Shown: positions 21,364 through 29,320, counted from the stretch's first letter. The stretch is DNA of 64,000 nt from Achromobacter piechaudii NBRC 102461 (GCF_001571245.1 NZ_BCTK01000012.1:124001-188000); one strand, 5' to 3'. The notes: generated by a model from the sequence alone, not told the origin. A program made the numbers and translations.

Positions 21364-21404
21364 GGCCAGCGCCTGCTAGATTTAGGCGCTGGCCTTTCGT
21401 TTTT
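21364..21404 (+). terminator. Strong intrinsic terminator between petC and sspA
   Basis: A perfect 11-bp stem, GGCCAGCGCCT (21364-21374) and AGGCGCTGGCC (21384-21394), with a 9-nt loop, is followed by TTTCGTTTTT. The T-tract ends only 17 nt before the sspA ATG, and the sspA Shine-Dalgarno AGGA lies directly after it. A second inverted repeat, GGATAGG/CCTATCC (21328-21349), lies just upstream. Confidence 0.9.
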
Positions 21405-21421
21405 CATAAAGGACTTTCACC

Positions 21422-22033
21422 ATGATGGTGCTCTATTCCGGAACCACGTGTCCGTTTTCGCAACGCTGCCGCTTCGTGTTGTTCGAAAAGGGTATGGACT
21501 TCGAGATCCGTGACATCGACCTGTACAACAAACCCGAAGACATCGCGGTGATGAACCCGTACGGTCAAGTGCCCATCCTGGTCGAACGCGACCTGGTCTT
21601 GTACGAGTCCAACATCATCAACGAGTACATCGACGAGCGCTTCCCGCATCCGCAACTGATGCCGGCTGATCCCGTCATGCGCGCCCGCACCCGCCTGTTC
21701 CTGTACAACTTCGAGAAAGAACTGTTCGTTCACGTCTCGACGCTGGAAGACCGCAGCGCCAAGCCCGACGAGAAGAAGCTGGCCAACGCGCGCCAGAACA
21801 TTCGCGACCGTCTGGCCCAACTGGCTCCGATGCTGCTGAAGAACAAGTACATGCTGGGCGAGGAATTCTCGATGCTGGACGTGGCCGTGGCTCCGCTGCT
21901 GTGGCGCCTGGACCATTACGGCATCGAACTTCCCAAGAACGCGGCCCCGCTGCAAAAGTACGCCGAACGCATCTTCTCGCGCCCGGCCTACATCGAAGCG
22001 CTGACGCCTTCGGAAAAAGTGATGCGTCGTTAA
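21422..22033 (+). CDS. sspA: Stringent starvation protein A
   Basis: 203 residues with a glutathione-S-transferase fold: a thioredoxin-like N-terminus (YSGTTCPFSQRCRFVLFEKG) and a helical C-terminus. SspA binds RNA polymerase and acts as a transcription factor in stationary phase and stress; it lacks GST activity. The N-terminal NPYGQVPILVERDLVLYESNII is typical. A second ATG follows directly (21425). Its 5' region is unusual because a terminator lies immediately upstream. It is co-directional with sspB, 13 nt downstream. Confidence 0.95.
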   Translation: MMVLYSGTTCPFSQRCRFVLFEKGMDFEIRDIDLYNKPEDIAVMNPYGQVPILVERDLVLYESNIINEYIDERFPHPQLMPADPVMRARTRLFLYNFEKELFVHVSTLEDRSAKPDEKKLANARQNIRDRLAQLAPMLLKNKYMLGEEFSMLDVAVAPLLWRLDHYGIELPKNAAPLQKYAERIFSRPAYIEALTPSEKVMRR

Positions 22034-22046
22034 GGCTGGTTGTGTG

Positions 22047-22502
22047 ATGGGTGAAACTTCGACCAAACCGTATCTGATCCGCGCACTGCATGAATGGTGC
22101 ACCGACAACGGCTACACGCCGTACATCACCGTACAGGTCGATGAGCACACCATGGTGCCCGTCGCGCATGTCCGTGACGGTCAGATCACGCTGAACGTGG
22201 GCACGCTGGCCACCAACCGCCTGGTGCTGGGCAACGAATTCATCGAATTCCAAGCCCGCTTCAGCGGCGTGACCGAAAACGTCTACGTTCCCGTCGGCGC
22301 CGTCAGCGCCATCTACGCGCGCGAAACCGGGGCGGGCATGGGCTTTGAAGTGCAGCCCTATGAACCGCCGGAAGCCGGCGCTCAGGGCGCGGCGGAACCC
22401 GCCGCCCCCGAAGGCGCCGACGCCCAAGCCGACGCCTCGCAGGGCGATGACGGCGGCAACGACGACGAACCCAAGCGTCCGCGCCTGACCATCGTTAAGT
22501 AG
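22047..22502 (+). CDS. sspB: ClpXP adaptor SspB
   Basis: 151 residues. An N-terminal SspB fold (KPYLIRALHEWCTDNGYTPYI) binds ssrA-tagged proteins; a flexible Ala/Glu/Asp-rich linker (about 108-142) leads to the C-terminal ClpX-binding tail RPRLTIVK, which resembles the enteric XB motif. The protein delivers stalled translation products to ClpXP. The ATG at 22047 is chosen over the GTG at 22044, which directly precedes it. Confidence 0.95.
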   Translation: MGETSTKPYLIRALHEWCTDNGYTPYITVQVDEHTMVPVAHVRDGQITLNVGTLATNRLVLGNEFIEFQARFSGVTENVYVPVGAVSAIYARETGAGMGFEVQPYEPPEAGAQGAAEPAAPEGADAQADASQGDDGGNDDEPKRPRLTIVK

Positions 22503-22664
22503 CCTCCTGACGCGGGGCGGCGTGCCTGGCACGCGGTGCGATGTCTGTAGCTCCGCTGTCCCGCGCTTCCAAATGGATGTGATCGGCGGCCCGTGCGCCT
22601 GCGCACGCGGCCCTGCCGATTTTTCATTACAATGCAGTCCCTGCGCGTGCCCCCGGCACGCCGT

Positions 22665-22740
22665 GCCGGTGTAGCTCAGTTGGTAGAGCAGCTCACTTGT
22701 AATGAGAAGGTCGAGGGTTCGATTCCTTTCACCGGCACCA
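22665..22740 (+). tRNA. tRNA-Thr (anticodon TGT)
   Basis: A complete 76-nt cloverleaf: acceptor GCCGGTG/CACCGGC, D arm GCTC/GAGC, anticodon loop CTTGTAA with anticodon TGT, T arm GAGGG/CCTTT (two G-T pairs), A73 and an encoded CCA. The first anticodon-stem pair is a G-A mismatch (27-43). A TACAAT at 22628-22633 is a candidate -10. Confidence 0.97.
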
Positions 22741-22777
22741 ATACGCAATCCAGCTCCATCCGAGACGGACCAGAAAC

Positions 22778-22809
22778 CCGCATCAGCCGTGGCCATGCGG
22801 ATTTTTTTT
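22778..22809 (+). terminator. Terminator of tRNA-Thr
   Basis: CCGCAT (22778-22783) pairs with ATGCGG (22795-22800) around an 11-nt loop and is followed by a run of eight T (22802-22809). Confidence 0.8.
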
Positions 22810-23202
22810 GCCCGACTGCGTTCACAGCGTCTTTTGCAGATCCGCCCCATGAGATGTACTTCGAAGAAGTACGAAAGTGCCATAGGACTGCGCCGGGATC
22901 GTTGAGCTGCAATGCTCACAGCAGCAATCCCCACTGAGCGTAACGACACTGGCGCTATCAGCACGCCCCAGCGCGGCGGCTTATCAGGAATCTGATTTCT
23001 CTGAAATTTCAGGCTTCGGCCCCGTCGCTGCGGGAGGTTCAACTGAGAGCGCTTTTTGTCCCACTAGCTCACCAGTACGATTTCTCTGAGTTAAAACCAA
23101 GGCATCCTGATACGGAAGTGGGATGAGGAAAGTCGCTCGGCGCAGCTTGCTGACGTAGCACCGCGTCCTGGGCAGAATAAACAGCTGGGGGAGGGTTTCG
23201 GC
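22810..23202 (+). other. Non-coding stretch before the GAF gene, with two inverted repeats
   Basis: 393 nt without a convincing gene. Its base composition is less GC-rich than the neighbours. It contains a perfect 7-bp hairpin with a 3-nt loop, GTACTTC-GAA-GAAGTAC (22856-22872), and a second, TGAGC/GCTCA (22903-22918). A strong Shine-Dalgarno GGGGAGGG (23187-23194) precedes the next gene. No good promoter was identified. Confidence 0.5.
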
Positions 23203-23961
23203 ATGAATGCACATCATCTGCCAGGAGCACAACGAAAGCGCTTCTGGCAAAAGAAGTGGCCTAGAGAAGTCCTGTTCAACGGCCCCCCAGTAATCGTTGC
23301 AGGATCCGCTGCGGTGAAAACTTGGCGAGATCCTTCCTTCGATCAATGGATATTTGGATTTGCCGTCGCAGCATGCGTCTGGTTGATCGTCGCGACCCTG
23401 GTTCGCATCGCGACCGCACACGCCGAAGACCAAAAGGATGGCCCCGACGTCATCCACGAAGGGCTCTATGCAGCGGTCTCCGCGGTCCATGCCATGCTTT
23501 CCGAATGGTGTAACAAGCGCGAATATGGCGCTGACATCCGGGCCACGTTCCATCGCGTGGTCCCCCCAATCCACGAGCCGCGTGAGATAGAGCAGATCAT
23601 CAACTATGCCGGCTCTAATGGTGAGGGTGTTGGACGGACTTTCCCCATCCATACAGGCATAACTGGCAGGGCTATCCGAACTAAGAAGCCATTGGTGATG
23701 GCCAGTCAAAATGGTACGGAAGAGCAACTCCGTACTGAATTGGTGCTCGATTGGGGATACACCGAGGCCGAAGCTCGCAAACTTGGGCCAGGTCGCTATT
23801 CTGCAATGGCCGTACCCGTTCTGGATCGATCTGGACAGCACCCCATTGGCGTGATTTACTTCGACTCAAGTGACCGCGCGCTCTTCGAACGCGACGACGT
23901 GGTAGAAATTGTTGGTGCTGGCACCAAGGCCATTAACGACTTTGTCACGAAAAGGTACTGA
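23203..23961 (+). CDS. Membrane-anchored GAF-domain-like protein, function unknown
   Basis: 252 residues. A hydrophobic segment at about 49-70 (FGFAVAACVWLIVATLV) is probably a membrane anchor; a weaker one lies at 24-37. Residues about 75-250 look like a GAF sensor domain: GVGRTFPIHTGITGRAIRT, then RYSAMAVPVLD and PIGVIYFDSS, the typical end of the fold. No kinase, GGDEF or HTH output domain is attached. GGGGAGGG lies 8 nt upstream of the ATG. Codon use is less GC3-biased than in the neighbours, suggesting acquired DNA. The next gene starts 1 nt after its stop, so the two form a unit. The sensed ligand is unknown. The minus-strand open frame over it has no protein-like character. Confidence 0.7.
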   Translation: MNAHHLPGAQRKRFWQKKWPREVLFNGPPVIVAGSAAVKTWRDPSFDQWIFGFAVAACVWLIVATLVRIATAHAEDQKDGPDVIHEGLYAAVSAVHAMLSEWCNKREYGADIRATFHRVVPPIHEPREIEQIINYAGSNGEGVGRTFPIHTGITGRAIRTKKPLVMASQNGTEEQLRTELVLDWGYTEAEARKLGPGRYSAMAVPVLDRSGQHPIGVIYFDSSDRALFERDDVVEIVGAGTKAINDFVTKRY

Positions 23962-23962
23962 T

Positions 23963-24169
23963 ATGAACACTGACACCAAGAAGCCGCCCGAGACTTTCGT
24001 CAAAGAGTCCAAAATCATTTCGAAGCCAGGTGCAGTAATGGAAGTCCGTGAACTTACGCTTACCGACTTCGGCGTACGTGCAATCACGAGCGGAAGCGCA
24101 GGCATCATGCAAGGGGCGCGCGAAGATGTTGGCCCGCCATCGCCAATGAAAAAATTGGTCCCGGCATAA
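23963..24169 (+). CDS. Small protein of unknown function paired with the GAF gene
   Basis: 68 residues, translationally coupled to the GAF gene (one base between TGA and ATG). It is polar with no membrane helix or signal peptide; it carries the segment VMEVRELTLTDFGVRAI and ends PMKKLVPA. It is not recognised as any family. Position and coupling suggest it works with the GAF protein, either as a partner or as a secreted/processed peptide; both are guesses. A strong bidirectional terminator follows 4 nt after its stop. Confidence 0.6.
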   Translation: MNTDTKKPPETFVKESKIISKPGAVMEVRELTLTDFGVRAITSGSAGIMQGAREDVGPPSPMKKLVPA

Positions 24170-24173
24170 ATTC

Positions 24174-24203
24174 AAAAAGGGAAGCCTGCTGGCTTCCCTT
24201 TTT
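24174..24203 (+). terminator. Bidirectional terminator after the GAF cassette
   Basis: GGGAAGCC (24179-24186) and GGCTTCCC (24191-24198) with a TGCT loop, preceded by AAAAA and followed by TTTTT. It can end the GAF cassette and also the convergent gntP operon. Confidence 0.9.
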
Positions 24204-24245
24204 ACTGGACGGCCTTTCGCCCACGCGCAGCCAGCGCGACAGGCA

Positions 24246-25634
24246 TCAGCCCATCGGCGGCAGCAGGTTCATCAGCAGGACCATGCCCAAACCAACCAGG
24301 GCGACGATCGATTGCACGACGGAAATGGTTTTGGTGGCTTCGCCCATCGTCATGCCGAACGATTCCTTCACCATCCAGAAGCCGGCGTGGTTCGCGTAGT
24401 TGAAGAACAGCGAACCGCAGCCGATCGACAGCGCCAGCAGCGGCAGATTCAACGTGGGGTCTGCGCCGGCCAGCGGGGCCAGCAGGCCCGCCGCGCCCAC
24501 GATGCCGACGGTGGCGGAACCGGTGGACACGGACAACAGCATGGCGATCAGCCAGCCCAGGATCAGCGGCGGAAAGGCGAACTGATGCGTCAGGTGCACG
24601 ATGGCGTCGCCCACCTTGGCGCTGGTCAGCACCTGCTGAAACGCGCCGCCGCCCGCGATGATCAGCATGATGCCGGCGATGGGCTTCAAACTTTTGCCCA
24701 AGCCGTCGCGCAGCTTTTCCGCATCGCCACCGCGCATGAACACGAGCGTCACGGCGGCGAACAGCACGCCCAGCAGCATGGCGACCAGCGGGTTGCCCAG
24801 GAAGGCCGCCACGTGCGTGACGCCGGAGTCCTTGGGCAGCAACATTTCTGCCACTGCATGCACCAGCATCAGCAGCGCGGGCAGCAAGGCCGCCAGCACG
24901 CCCAGGCCGACGCTGGGCGCGGTCGATCCCGCATCCTTTTCCTGGACAGCGGTGAATTGCTCCAGCAGCGCCTCGTCGGGCCGGGTCGTCATGCGTGGCG
25001 TGATGAAGGCGCCATAGAGCGGGCCGCCCAGCACCATCGCGGGCAACGCGGCTAGAAAGCCATAGATCATCGTCGGGCCGACGGTGGTCTTCAAGGTGGC
25101 GATGGCTGTCAGCGGGCCGGGATGCGGCGGCACCATGCCGTGCATGGCCGCCAGCGCGGCGATGACGGGCACGCCGACGTAGACGTAGGCCGACCCCTTG
25201 AAGCGTTCCTGGGTTTCAAGCTTGCGCGCCACACTGAAGATCAGCGGCAGCATGACCACCAGGCCCACTTCGAAGAACATGGGAATGCCGATGACGAAGG
25301 CCACCAACGTCATGGCCCAGGGAATCATGCGGGTGGATGTGCGCCGCAGGATGGCGTTGGCCAGGCGCTCGGTGGTGCCGGAATCGGCCAGGATCTTGCC
25401 CAGCATGGCGCCAAGCGCGATCACTACGCCGACCGCGCCCAGCGTCTTGCCTGCGCCATCGGTCAGGTTCTTGACGATGGCGCCGGGCGCCATGCCGGTC
25501 GCAAAACCCACGCCTATCGATACGATCAAGAGCGCCAGCAGCGGATGCATGCGGATGCGCGAGACGATGAGAGCGACCAGCACCAGGACGCTCACCAGGG
25601 CAGTGAGCAGCAATTGAATGTCAAACGAAGACAT
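24246..25634 (-). CDS. GntP-family permease (gluconate/organic acid:H+ symporter)
   Basis: 462 residues with 12-14 hydrophobic helices over its length. The family-typical segments HPLLALLIVSIGVGFATGM and GVGIV-like TGSATVGIVGAAGL are present. Members import gluconate, fructuronate, glycerate or related acids with protons. It is the last gene of an amidase-Bug-permease operon, 101 nt after the Bug gene. No gluconate kinase is nearby, so the substrate may be the amidase product instead. Confidence 0.88.
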   Translation of the reverse strand: MSSFDIQLLLTALVSVLVLVALIVSRIRMHPLLALLIVSIGVGFATGMAPGAIVKNLTDGAGKTLGAVGVVIALGAMLGKILADSGTTERLANAILRRTSTRMIPWAMTLVAFVIGIPMFFEVGLVVMLPLIFSVARKLETQERFKGSAYVYVGVPVIAALAAMHGMVPPHPGPLTAIATLKTTVGPTMIYGFLAALPAMVLGGPLYGAFITPRMTTRPDEALLEQFTAVQEKDAGSTAPSVGLGVLAALLPALLMLVHAVAEMLLPKDSGVTHVAAFLGNPLVAMLLGVLFAAVTLVFMRGGDAEKLRDGLGKSLKPIAGIMLIIAGGGAFQQVLTSAKVGDAIVHLTHQFAFPPLILGWLIAMLLSVSTGSATVGIVGAAGLLAPLAGADPTLNLPLLALSIGCGSLFFNYANHAGFWMVKESFGMTMGEATKTISVVQSIVALVGLGMVLLMNLLPPMG

Positions 25635-25694
25635 GGATTAACCCAGAAAAAACGAGAAAGGTCGCGAGCCTTCTGGGTGCCATGATACGGGATC

Positions 25695-25721
25695 GGCAAA
25701 CCACGCGCCGCGTGGCTTGCC
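25695..25721 (-). repeat. Stem-loop between the Bug and gntP genes
   Basis: A near-perfect inverted repeat, GGCAAACCACGCG (25695-25707) and CGCGTGGCTTGCC (25709-25721), with one mismatch or G-T pair and essentially no loop unless the stem opens. No T-tract follows on the minus strand, so it is more likely an mRNA-processing or stability element than a terminator. Confidence 0.5.
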
Positions 25722-25735
25722 GCCGCTGCACTGCA

Positions 25736-26701
25736 TCAATCCGGCTTGATGCCCGCCGCCTTGATGACCGCCACATTGCGCTCAAGTTCAGCGCTGACCT
25801 TGGCGCGGAATGCCGCCGGATCCTGATACGTGGCGTCGAAACCCAGTTCCTGCAACTTGGCGCGCGTGTCAGGCTCCGCCATCACCGCCTGGATTTCCTT
25901 GGACATGCGATTGACGATCGGCGCGGGCGTGCCCTTCGGCATGACGACGCCGAACCAGGTTTCGAAGTCGTAGCCTGCCACGCCGCTTTCGGCCACGGTG
26001 GGCACGTCGGGCACCAGCTGCGAGCGCGCGCTGCCGGTCAACGCCACCGCGCGTGCCTTGCCTGCCTTGATCTGCGGCAGGCTGGCGACCAGCGTGTCGA
26101 TCGATAGCGGAATCTGGTTGCCGATCAGGTCCGTCATCGCCGGCGCGCTGCCACGATAGGGCACGTGCAGCAGCTTTGCGCCGGTACGCTGGGCCAGCGA
26201 TTCACCGGCGATGTGCGGCGTAGAACCGTTGCCGAATGAGCCGAAGCTGAGTGACTGCGCGGCCGATTTCTTGGTGATGTCGGCCATCGTGCCGATGCCG
26301 GTCTGCGGGTTGGTCAGGATGACGAACGGCGTGCTGCCCGCGATGGCGACGTATTCATAGCTTTTGACAGGGTCGTAGTTCAAGTTCGAATACAGCAGCG
26401 AGTTCAACGTGAACGTGGGCGCGCCGGTGATCATCAGCGTGTAGCCGTCGGGCGCTGCGCGCGCCACGGCCACTGCGCCGATGCTGGTGTTGGCGCCCGG
26501 CTTGTTTTCGATCACGACCGTCTGCCCCAGGCGCGCGCCCAGCTTGGCGGCGAAGAGGCGTCCGATCACGTCGGTCGACCCGCCCGGCGGGAACGGCACC
26601 ACCATGGTGATCGGCTTGGACGGATAGGTGTCGGCCGCTGCCAGCAACGGCGTGGCGGCCAGCACGCACAGGGCTAAGGCGCGCGATAGTGTTTTGTTCA
26701 T
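25736..26701 (-). CDS. Bug-family tripartite-tricarboxylate extracytoplasmic receptor
   Basis: 321 residues. A signal peptide ends near LAAADTYPSKP, and ITMVVPFPPGGSTDVIGR plus VVIENKPGANTSIG are hallmarks of Bug (TctC-like) proteins. These bind carboxylates or amides in the periplasm. No TctA/TctB membrane subunits are nearby, as is usual for the many orphan Bug genes in Alcaligenaceae; the adjacent GntP permease may be its partner. AAGGGG precedes the ATG. It lies between the amidase and gntP. Confidence 0.93.
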   Translation of the reverse strand: MNKTLSRALALCVLAATPLLAAADTYPSKPITMVVPFPPGGSTDVIGRLFAAKLGARLGQTVVIENKPGANTSIGAVAVARAAPDGYTLMITGAPTFTLNSLLYSNLNYDPVKSYEYVAIAGSTPFVILTNPQTGIGTMADITKKSAAQSLSFGSFGNGSTPHIAGESLAQRTGAKLLHVPYRGSAPAMTDLIGNQIPLSIDTLVASLPQIKAGKARAVALTGSARSQLVPDVPTVAESGVAGYDFETWFGVVMPKGTPAPIVNRMSKEIQAVMAEPDTRAKLQELGFDATYQDPAAFRAKVSAELERNVAVIKAAGIKPD

Positions 26702-26728
26702 GGATTTCCCCTTGTGTTGTTGGAATGG

Positions 26729-28150
26729 TCAGTCGGGCAGCACCGGCTCGCGGCGCCAGTGCTGGGTGGCAAGTTCAAATGCGTGCGCCAGTTGCAGCAG
26801 CGCATGTTCCTGGCGGTAGCGTCCCACGATCTGGATGCCCACCGGCAGGCCGTCGTCGGTAAAGCCGCAAGGCACCGAGATGGCGGGATGACCGGTCAGC
26901 GACAGGTAGTAGCCGGATCGCATCCAGTCGATGTAGTTGTGCATGGGCGTATCGCCGATGCAGCTGACGGTTTCCTCATCCACCGGGAACGGCGCTACCT
27001 GGCTGACAGGACCGATGAGAAATTCGTGCGTCTGCATGAAGGCATGCATGCGAGCAAACAGGGCGGCGCGGTCGCGTTCGGCCTGCACTACGGTGGCAGC
27101 GGGCTGGGTCAGCCCCAGTTCGATGTTCCAGATAACGGTGTCCTTGAGCAGATGCCGGTGCTCACGCAGGGCGGCTTCGTAGCCCACCGCGAACACCTGG
27201 CCGCGCAGCGCCTGGAAGGCGTCGTTGGCGCCCGTGAAGTCCGGGCAGGCCTGTTCCACCCGCGCCCCCAGATCGGTGAAGACCGGCAATTGGCTTTCCA
27301 GCACCTGCAACACCCGCCGCTGCACCGGCAGGCCGCCCCACGTAGGCGCATAGGCGATGCGCACGCCTTTGAAATCGCGCGACAGGCTGGCCAGCAGACG
27401 CGCCGGGTCTTGATCGATCGACAAGGGATCGCGCGGGTCGGGACCGGCCGTGGCGGCCAGCAGCAGCGCCACGTCGGCCACGGTGCGCGCCATGGGGCCC
27501 GCCACCGTAAGCGGGTTGTAGGGGTTGCTGGAGGGCCATTGCGGCACGCGGCCGGGCGACGGGCGCAGGCCGACGACATTGCAGAACGAGGCCGGATTGC
27601 GCAGCGATCCGCCCATGTCGGTGCCGTCGGCCAACGGCGCCATGCGCGCGGCCAAAGCCGCTGCCGCGCCACCGCTGCTGCCGCCTGCCGTCATGCGCAG
27701 GTCGTACGGGTTGCGAGTGGCGCCGAACACCGCGTTGAACGTCTGCGAGCCCGCGCCGAATTCCGGCAGATTGCTCTTGCCCAGCGTGATGGCGCCGGCC
27801 GCGCGTTCTCGCGTCACGATGAGACTGTCGCGGTCGGGAATGAAATCCCGGTACAGCGGCGAGCCGTAGGTCGTGCGCATGCCCGCCGTCAGAAACGAAT
27901 CCTTGTGCACGATCGGCAGGCCATGCAGCAGGCCCAGCGCGTCGCCATTCGCCTGATGTTCGTCGGCCGCCGCCGCGCGAGCCAGCGCGCCTTCGGCATC
28001 GCAGGTGACGATGGCATTGATAGAAGGATTGCAGGCCTGGATGCGCGTCAGGTGCGCCGCCATGACGTCGCGGGCGCTGACGTGGCCGGCAGCGATTTCT
28101 GCGCGCAGCGCCACGGCAGTCATATCGCAGAGAGAGGGGGAATGGGTCAT
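26729..28150 (-). CDS. Amidase signature family hydrolase
   Basis: 473 residues. The amidase signature is complete: Lys in VHKDSF, the Gly/Ser-rich GGSSGGAAAALAARM with the cis-Ser, and the nucleophile Ser in DMGGSLRNPAS. It hydrolyses a carboxamide to an acid and ammonia; the substrate is unknown, and GatA is unlikely because GatB/GatC are absent. The start at 28150 (MTHSPSLCDMT) is preferred, though no Shine-Dalgarno sequence is seen; a GTG or ATG upstream is possible. First gene of the operon with Bug and gntP; divergent from an IclR gene. Confidence 0.88.
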   Translation of the reverse strand: MTHSPSLCDMTAVALRAEIAAGHVSARDVMAAHLTRIQACNPSINAIVTCDAEGALARAAAADEHQANGDALGLLHGLPIVHKDSFLTAGMRTTYGSPLYRDFIPDRDSLIVTRERAAGAITLGKSNLPEFGAGSQTFNAVFGATRNPYDLRMTAGGSSGGAAAALAARMAPLADGTDMGGSLRNPASFCNVVGLRPSPGRVPQWPSSNPYNPLTVAGPMARTVADVALLLAATAGPDPRDPLSIDQDPARLLASLSRDFKGVRIAYAPTWGGLPVQRRVLQVLESQLPVFTDLGARVEQACPDFTGANDAFQALRGQVFAVGYEAALREHRHLLKDTVIWNIELGLTQPAATVVQAERDRAALFARMHAFMQTHEFLIGPVSQVAPFPVDEETVSCIGDTPMHNYIDWMRSGYYLSLTGHPAISVPCGFTDDGLPVGIQIVGRYRQEHALLQLAHAFELATQHWRREPVLPD

Positions 28151-28186
28151 CGAGAACGAAAAGCAGGGCGGCAAGTGGGTGGATAT

Positions 28187-28214
28187 AAGTATTGCTATGC
28201 GATACAAAGTATTG
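28187..28214. promoter_or_regulatory. Candidate IclR operator: two 8-bp direct repeats
   Basis: AAGTATTG occurs at 28187-28194 and again at 28207-28214, 20 bp apart (two helical turns), in the AT-rich gap between the divergent amidase and iclR-type genes. The intervening bases include ATGCGATAC. TATAGT at 28227-28232 is a possible -10 for the regulator. Direct repeats spaced by whole turns suit a dimer-of-dimers regulator; binding is inferred. Confidence 0.4.
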
Positions 28215-28299
28215 AATAATCACCTTTATAGTGGGTATTCAGCCCCCGGACAATTCGGGGAAACTAGTGCCGCCCCCTCACGCCACGGCCTCTGCACTC

Positions 28300-29100
28300 A
28301 TGACGACCCGCAAAACTTCCCTTCCCGACACCGCTGTGACCGACCCCGACGACGCGCTGTTTGTCGCCTCCTTGGAAAAGGGCATGCGCGTGCTGGACGC
28401 CTTTCGCGACGCCGCTGATTCGCTGGGCCTGACCGAGATCGCCACGCTGACGGGCCTGGGCAAAAGCGCCGCCCAGCGCTTCGTGCATACCTGGGAACGG
28501 CTGGGCTATCTGATCAAGGATCCGGCGTCGCGCCGCTATCGGTTGGGGCCGCGCGTGGTCGAACTCGGCTACTTCTTTTTGCGCAACGACAGGCTGGTGT
28601 CGATCGCCGCACCGCATCTGGTCGCGCTGCGCGATCGCTGCGGCCTGGCCGTGCACATGAGCGTGCTGACCGGCAACGACATGATCTATCTGCTGCGCCT
28701 GCCCAGCCGTCAAATGACGCTGGCCGAGATGCTGCCCGGCCGGCGCATGCCCGCCTGGTGCAACAGCGGCGGCCGCATGTTGCTGACGCAGCGCGACGAC
28801 GAGGCGATCCGGCAGGCGCTCGTGAATGCGCCGCCGCGCGCGTTCACGCCGCGCACGGTGATTGACCCAGAAGCCTTGCTGGCGCTGATCGCTCAGGCGC
28901 GCGACGCGGGCTACGCACTGACCGAGGATCAGGTTCTGCAAAACCAGGTCGGGGCGGCCGTCTTGCTGCGCGACGCGCGCGATGTGCCGCTGGCGGCGAT
29001 CAGCGTCAGCGCGCCGCGTCACGACTATTCCAGCGAGCGCTTGCTGCGCGATATCGTCCCGCAACTGTTCCGCACGGCTCACGCGATTCAACACGCCTGA
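28300..29100 (+). CDS. IclR-family transcriptional regulator
   Basis: 266 residues from ATG 28300 (MTTRKTS). An N-terminal winged HTH (about 22-80; SLGLTEIATLTGLGKSAAQRFVHTWERLGYL) is followed by the IclR effector-binding domain (about 95-260; GLAVHMSVL, then DEVLQNQ-like TEDQVLQNQVGAAV). It is divergent from the amidase-Bug-gntP operon and is its likely regulator, responding to the carboxylate or amide that operon imports. An in-frame ATG at 28231 would run into the promoter region. Confidence 0.93.
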   Translation: MTTRKTSLPDTAVTDPDDALFVASLEKGMRVLDAFRDAADSLGLTEIATLTGLGKSAAQRFVHTWERLGYLIKDPASRRYRLGPRVVELGYFFLRNDRLVSIAAPHLVALRDRCGLAVHMSVLTGNDMIYLLRLPSRQMTLAEMLPGRRMPAWCNSGGRMLLTQRDDEAIRQALVNAPPRAFTPRTVIDPEALLALIAQARDAGYALTEDQVLQNQVGAAVLLRDARDVPLAAISVSAPRHDYSSERLLRDIVPQLFRTAHAIQHA

Positions 29101-29120
29101 ACAGAAATTTTCAGGCCGCT

Positions 29121-29149
29121 TTGCATTCTTCCGATTTTTTGTGCATAAT
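29121..29149 (+). promoter_or_regulatory. Promoter of tRNA-Asn
   Basis: TTGCAT (29121-29126), a 17-nt spacer, and CATAAT (29144-29149), followed by a GC-rich discriminator (CGGCCCC) typical of stable-RNA promoters under stringent control. The tRNA begins about 10 nt after the predicted start site. Confidence 0.8.
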
Positions 29150-29166
29150 TCGGCCCCTCTACCTGT

Positions 29167-29242
29167 TCCCCGATAGCTCAGTCGGTAGAGCGACGGACTG
29201 TTAATCCGCAGGTCGCTGGTTCGAACCCAGCTCGGGGAGCCA
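29167..29242 (+). tRNA. tRNA-Asn (anticodon GTT)
   Basis: A complete 76-nt cloverleaf: acceptor TCCCCGA/TCGGGGA, D arm GCTC/GAGC, anticodon loop CTGTTAA with anticodon GTT, T arm GCTGG/CCAGC, discriminator G and an encoded CCA. Confidence 0.98.
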
Positions 29243-29289
29243 AAATTTCAGCAGTGCATGCAGTATCCGCACCGCTTGCAGTACCCCTA

Positions 29290-29320
29290 AAAAAGCCCGC
29301 AACTTGTTTGCGGGCTTTTT
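29290..29320 (+). terminator. Terminator of tRNA-Asn
   Basis: AAGCCCGCAA (29293-29302) and TTGCGGGCTT (29308-29317) with a CTTGT loop, preceded by an A-run and followed by T residues to 29320. Confidence 0.9.

Noticed and set aside
22984..23841. 285-codon minus-strand open frame opposite the GAF gene
   Set aside because: No domain, signal or sensible composition, and no Shine-Dalgarno sequence; the plus strand has a GAF-like fold, GGGGAGGG and a coupled downstream gene.
22665..24203. Genomic island with attL/attR at tRNA-Thr
   Set aside because: No integrase is present, and no second copy of the tRNA 3' end was found between 22741 and 24250, so only a small islet of possible foreign origin is claimed.
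26729..28150. GatA (glutamyl-tRNA amidotransferase subunit A)
   Set aside because: The amidase signature is shared, but gatB and gatC are absent and the gene lies in a transport operon under an IclR regulator.
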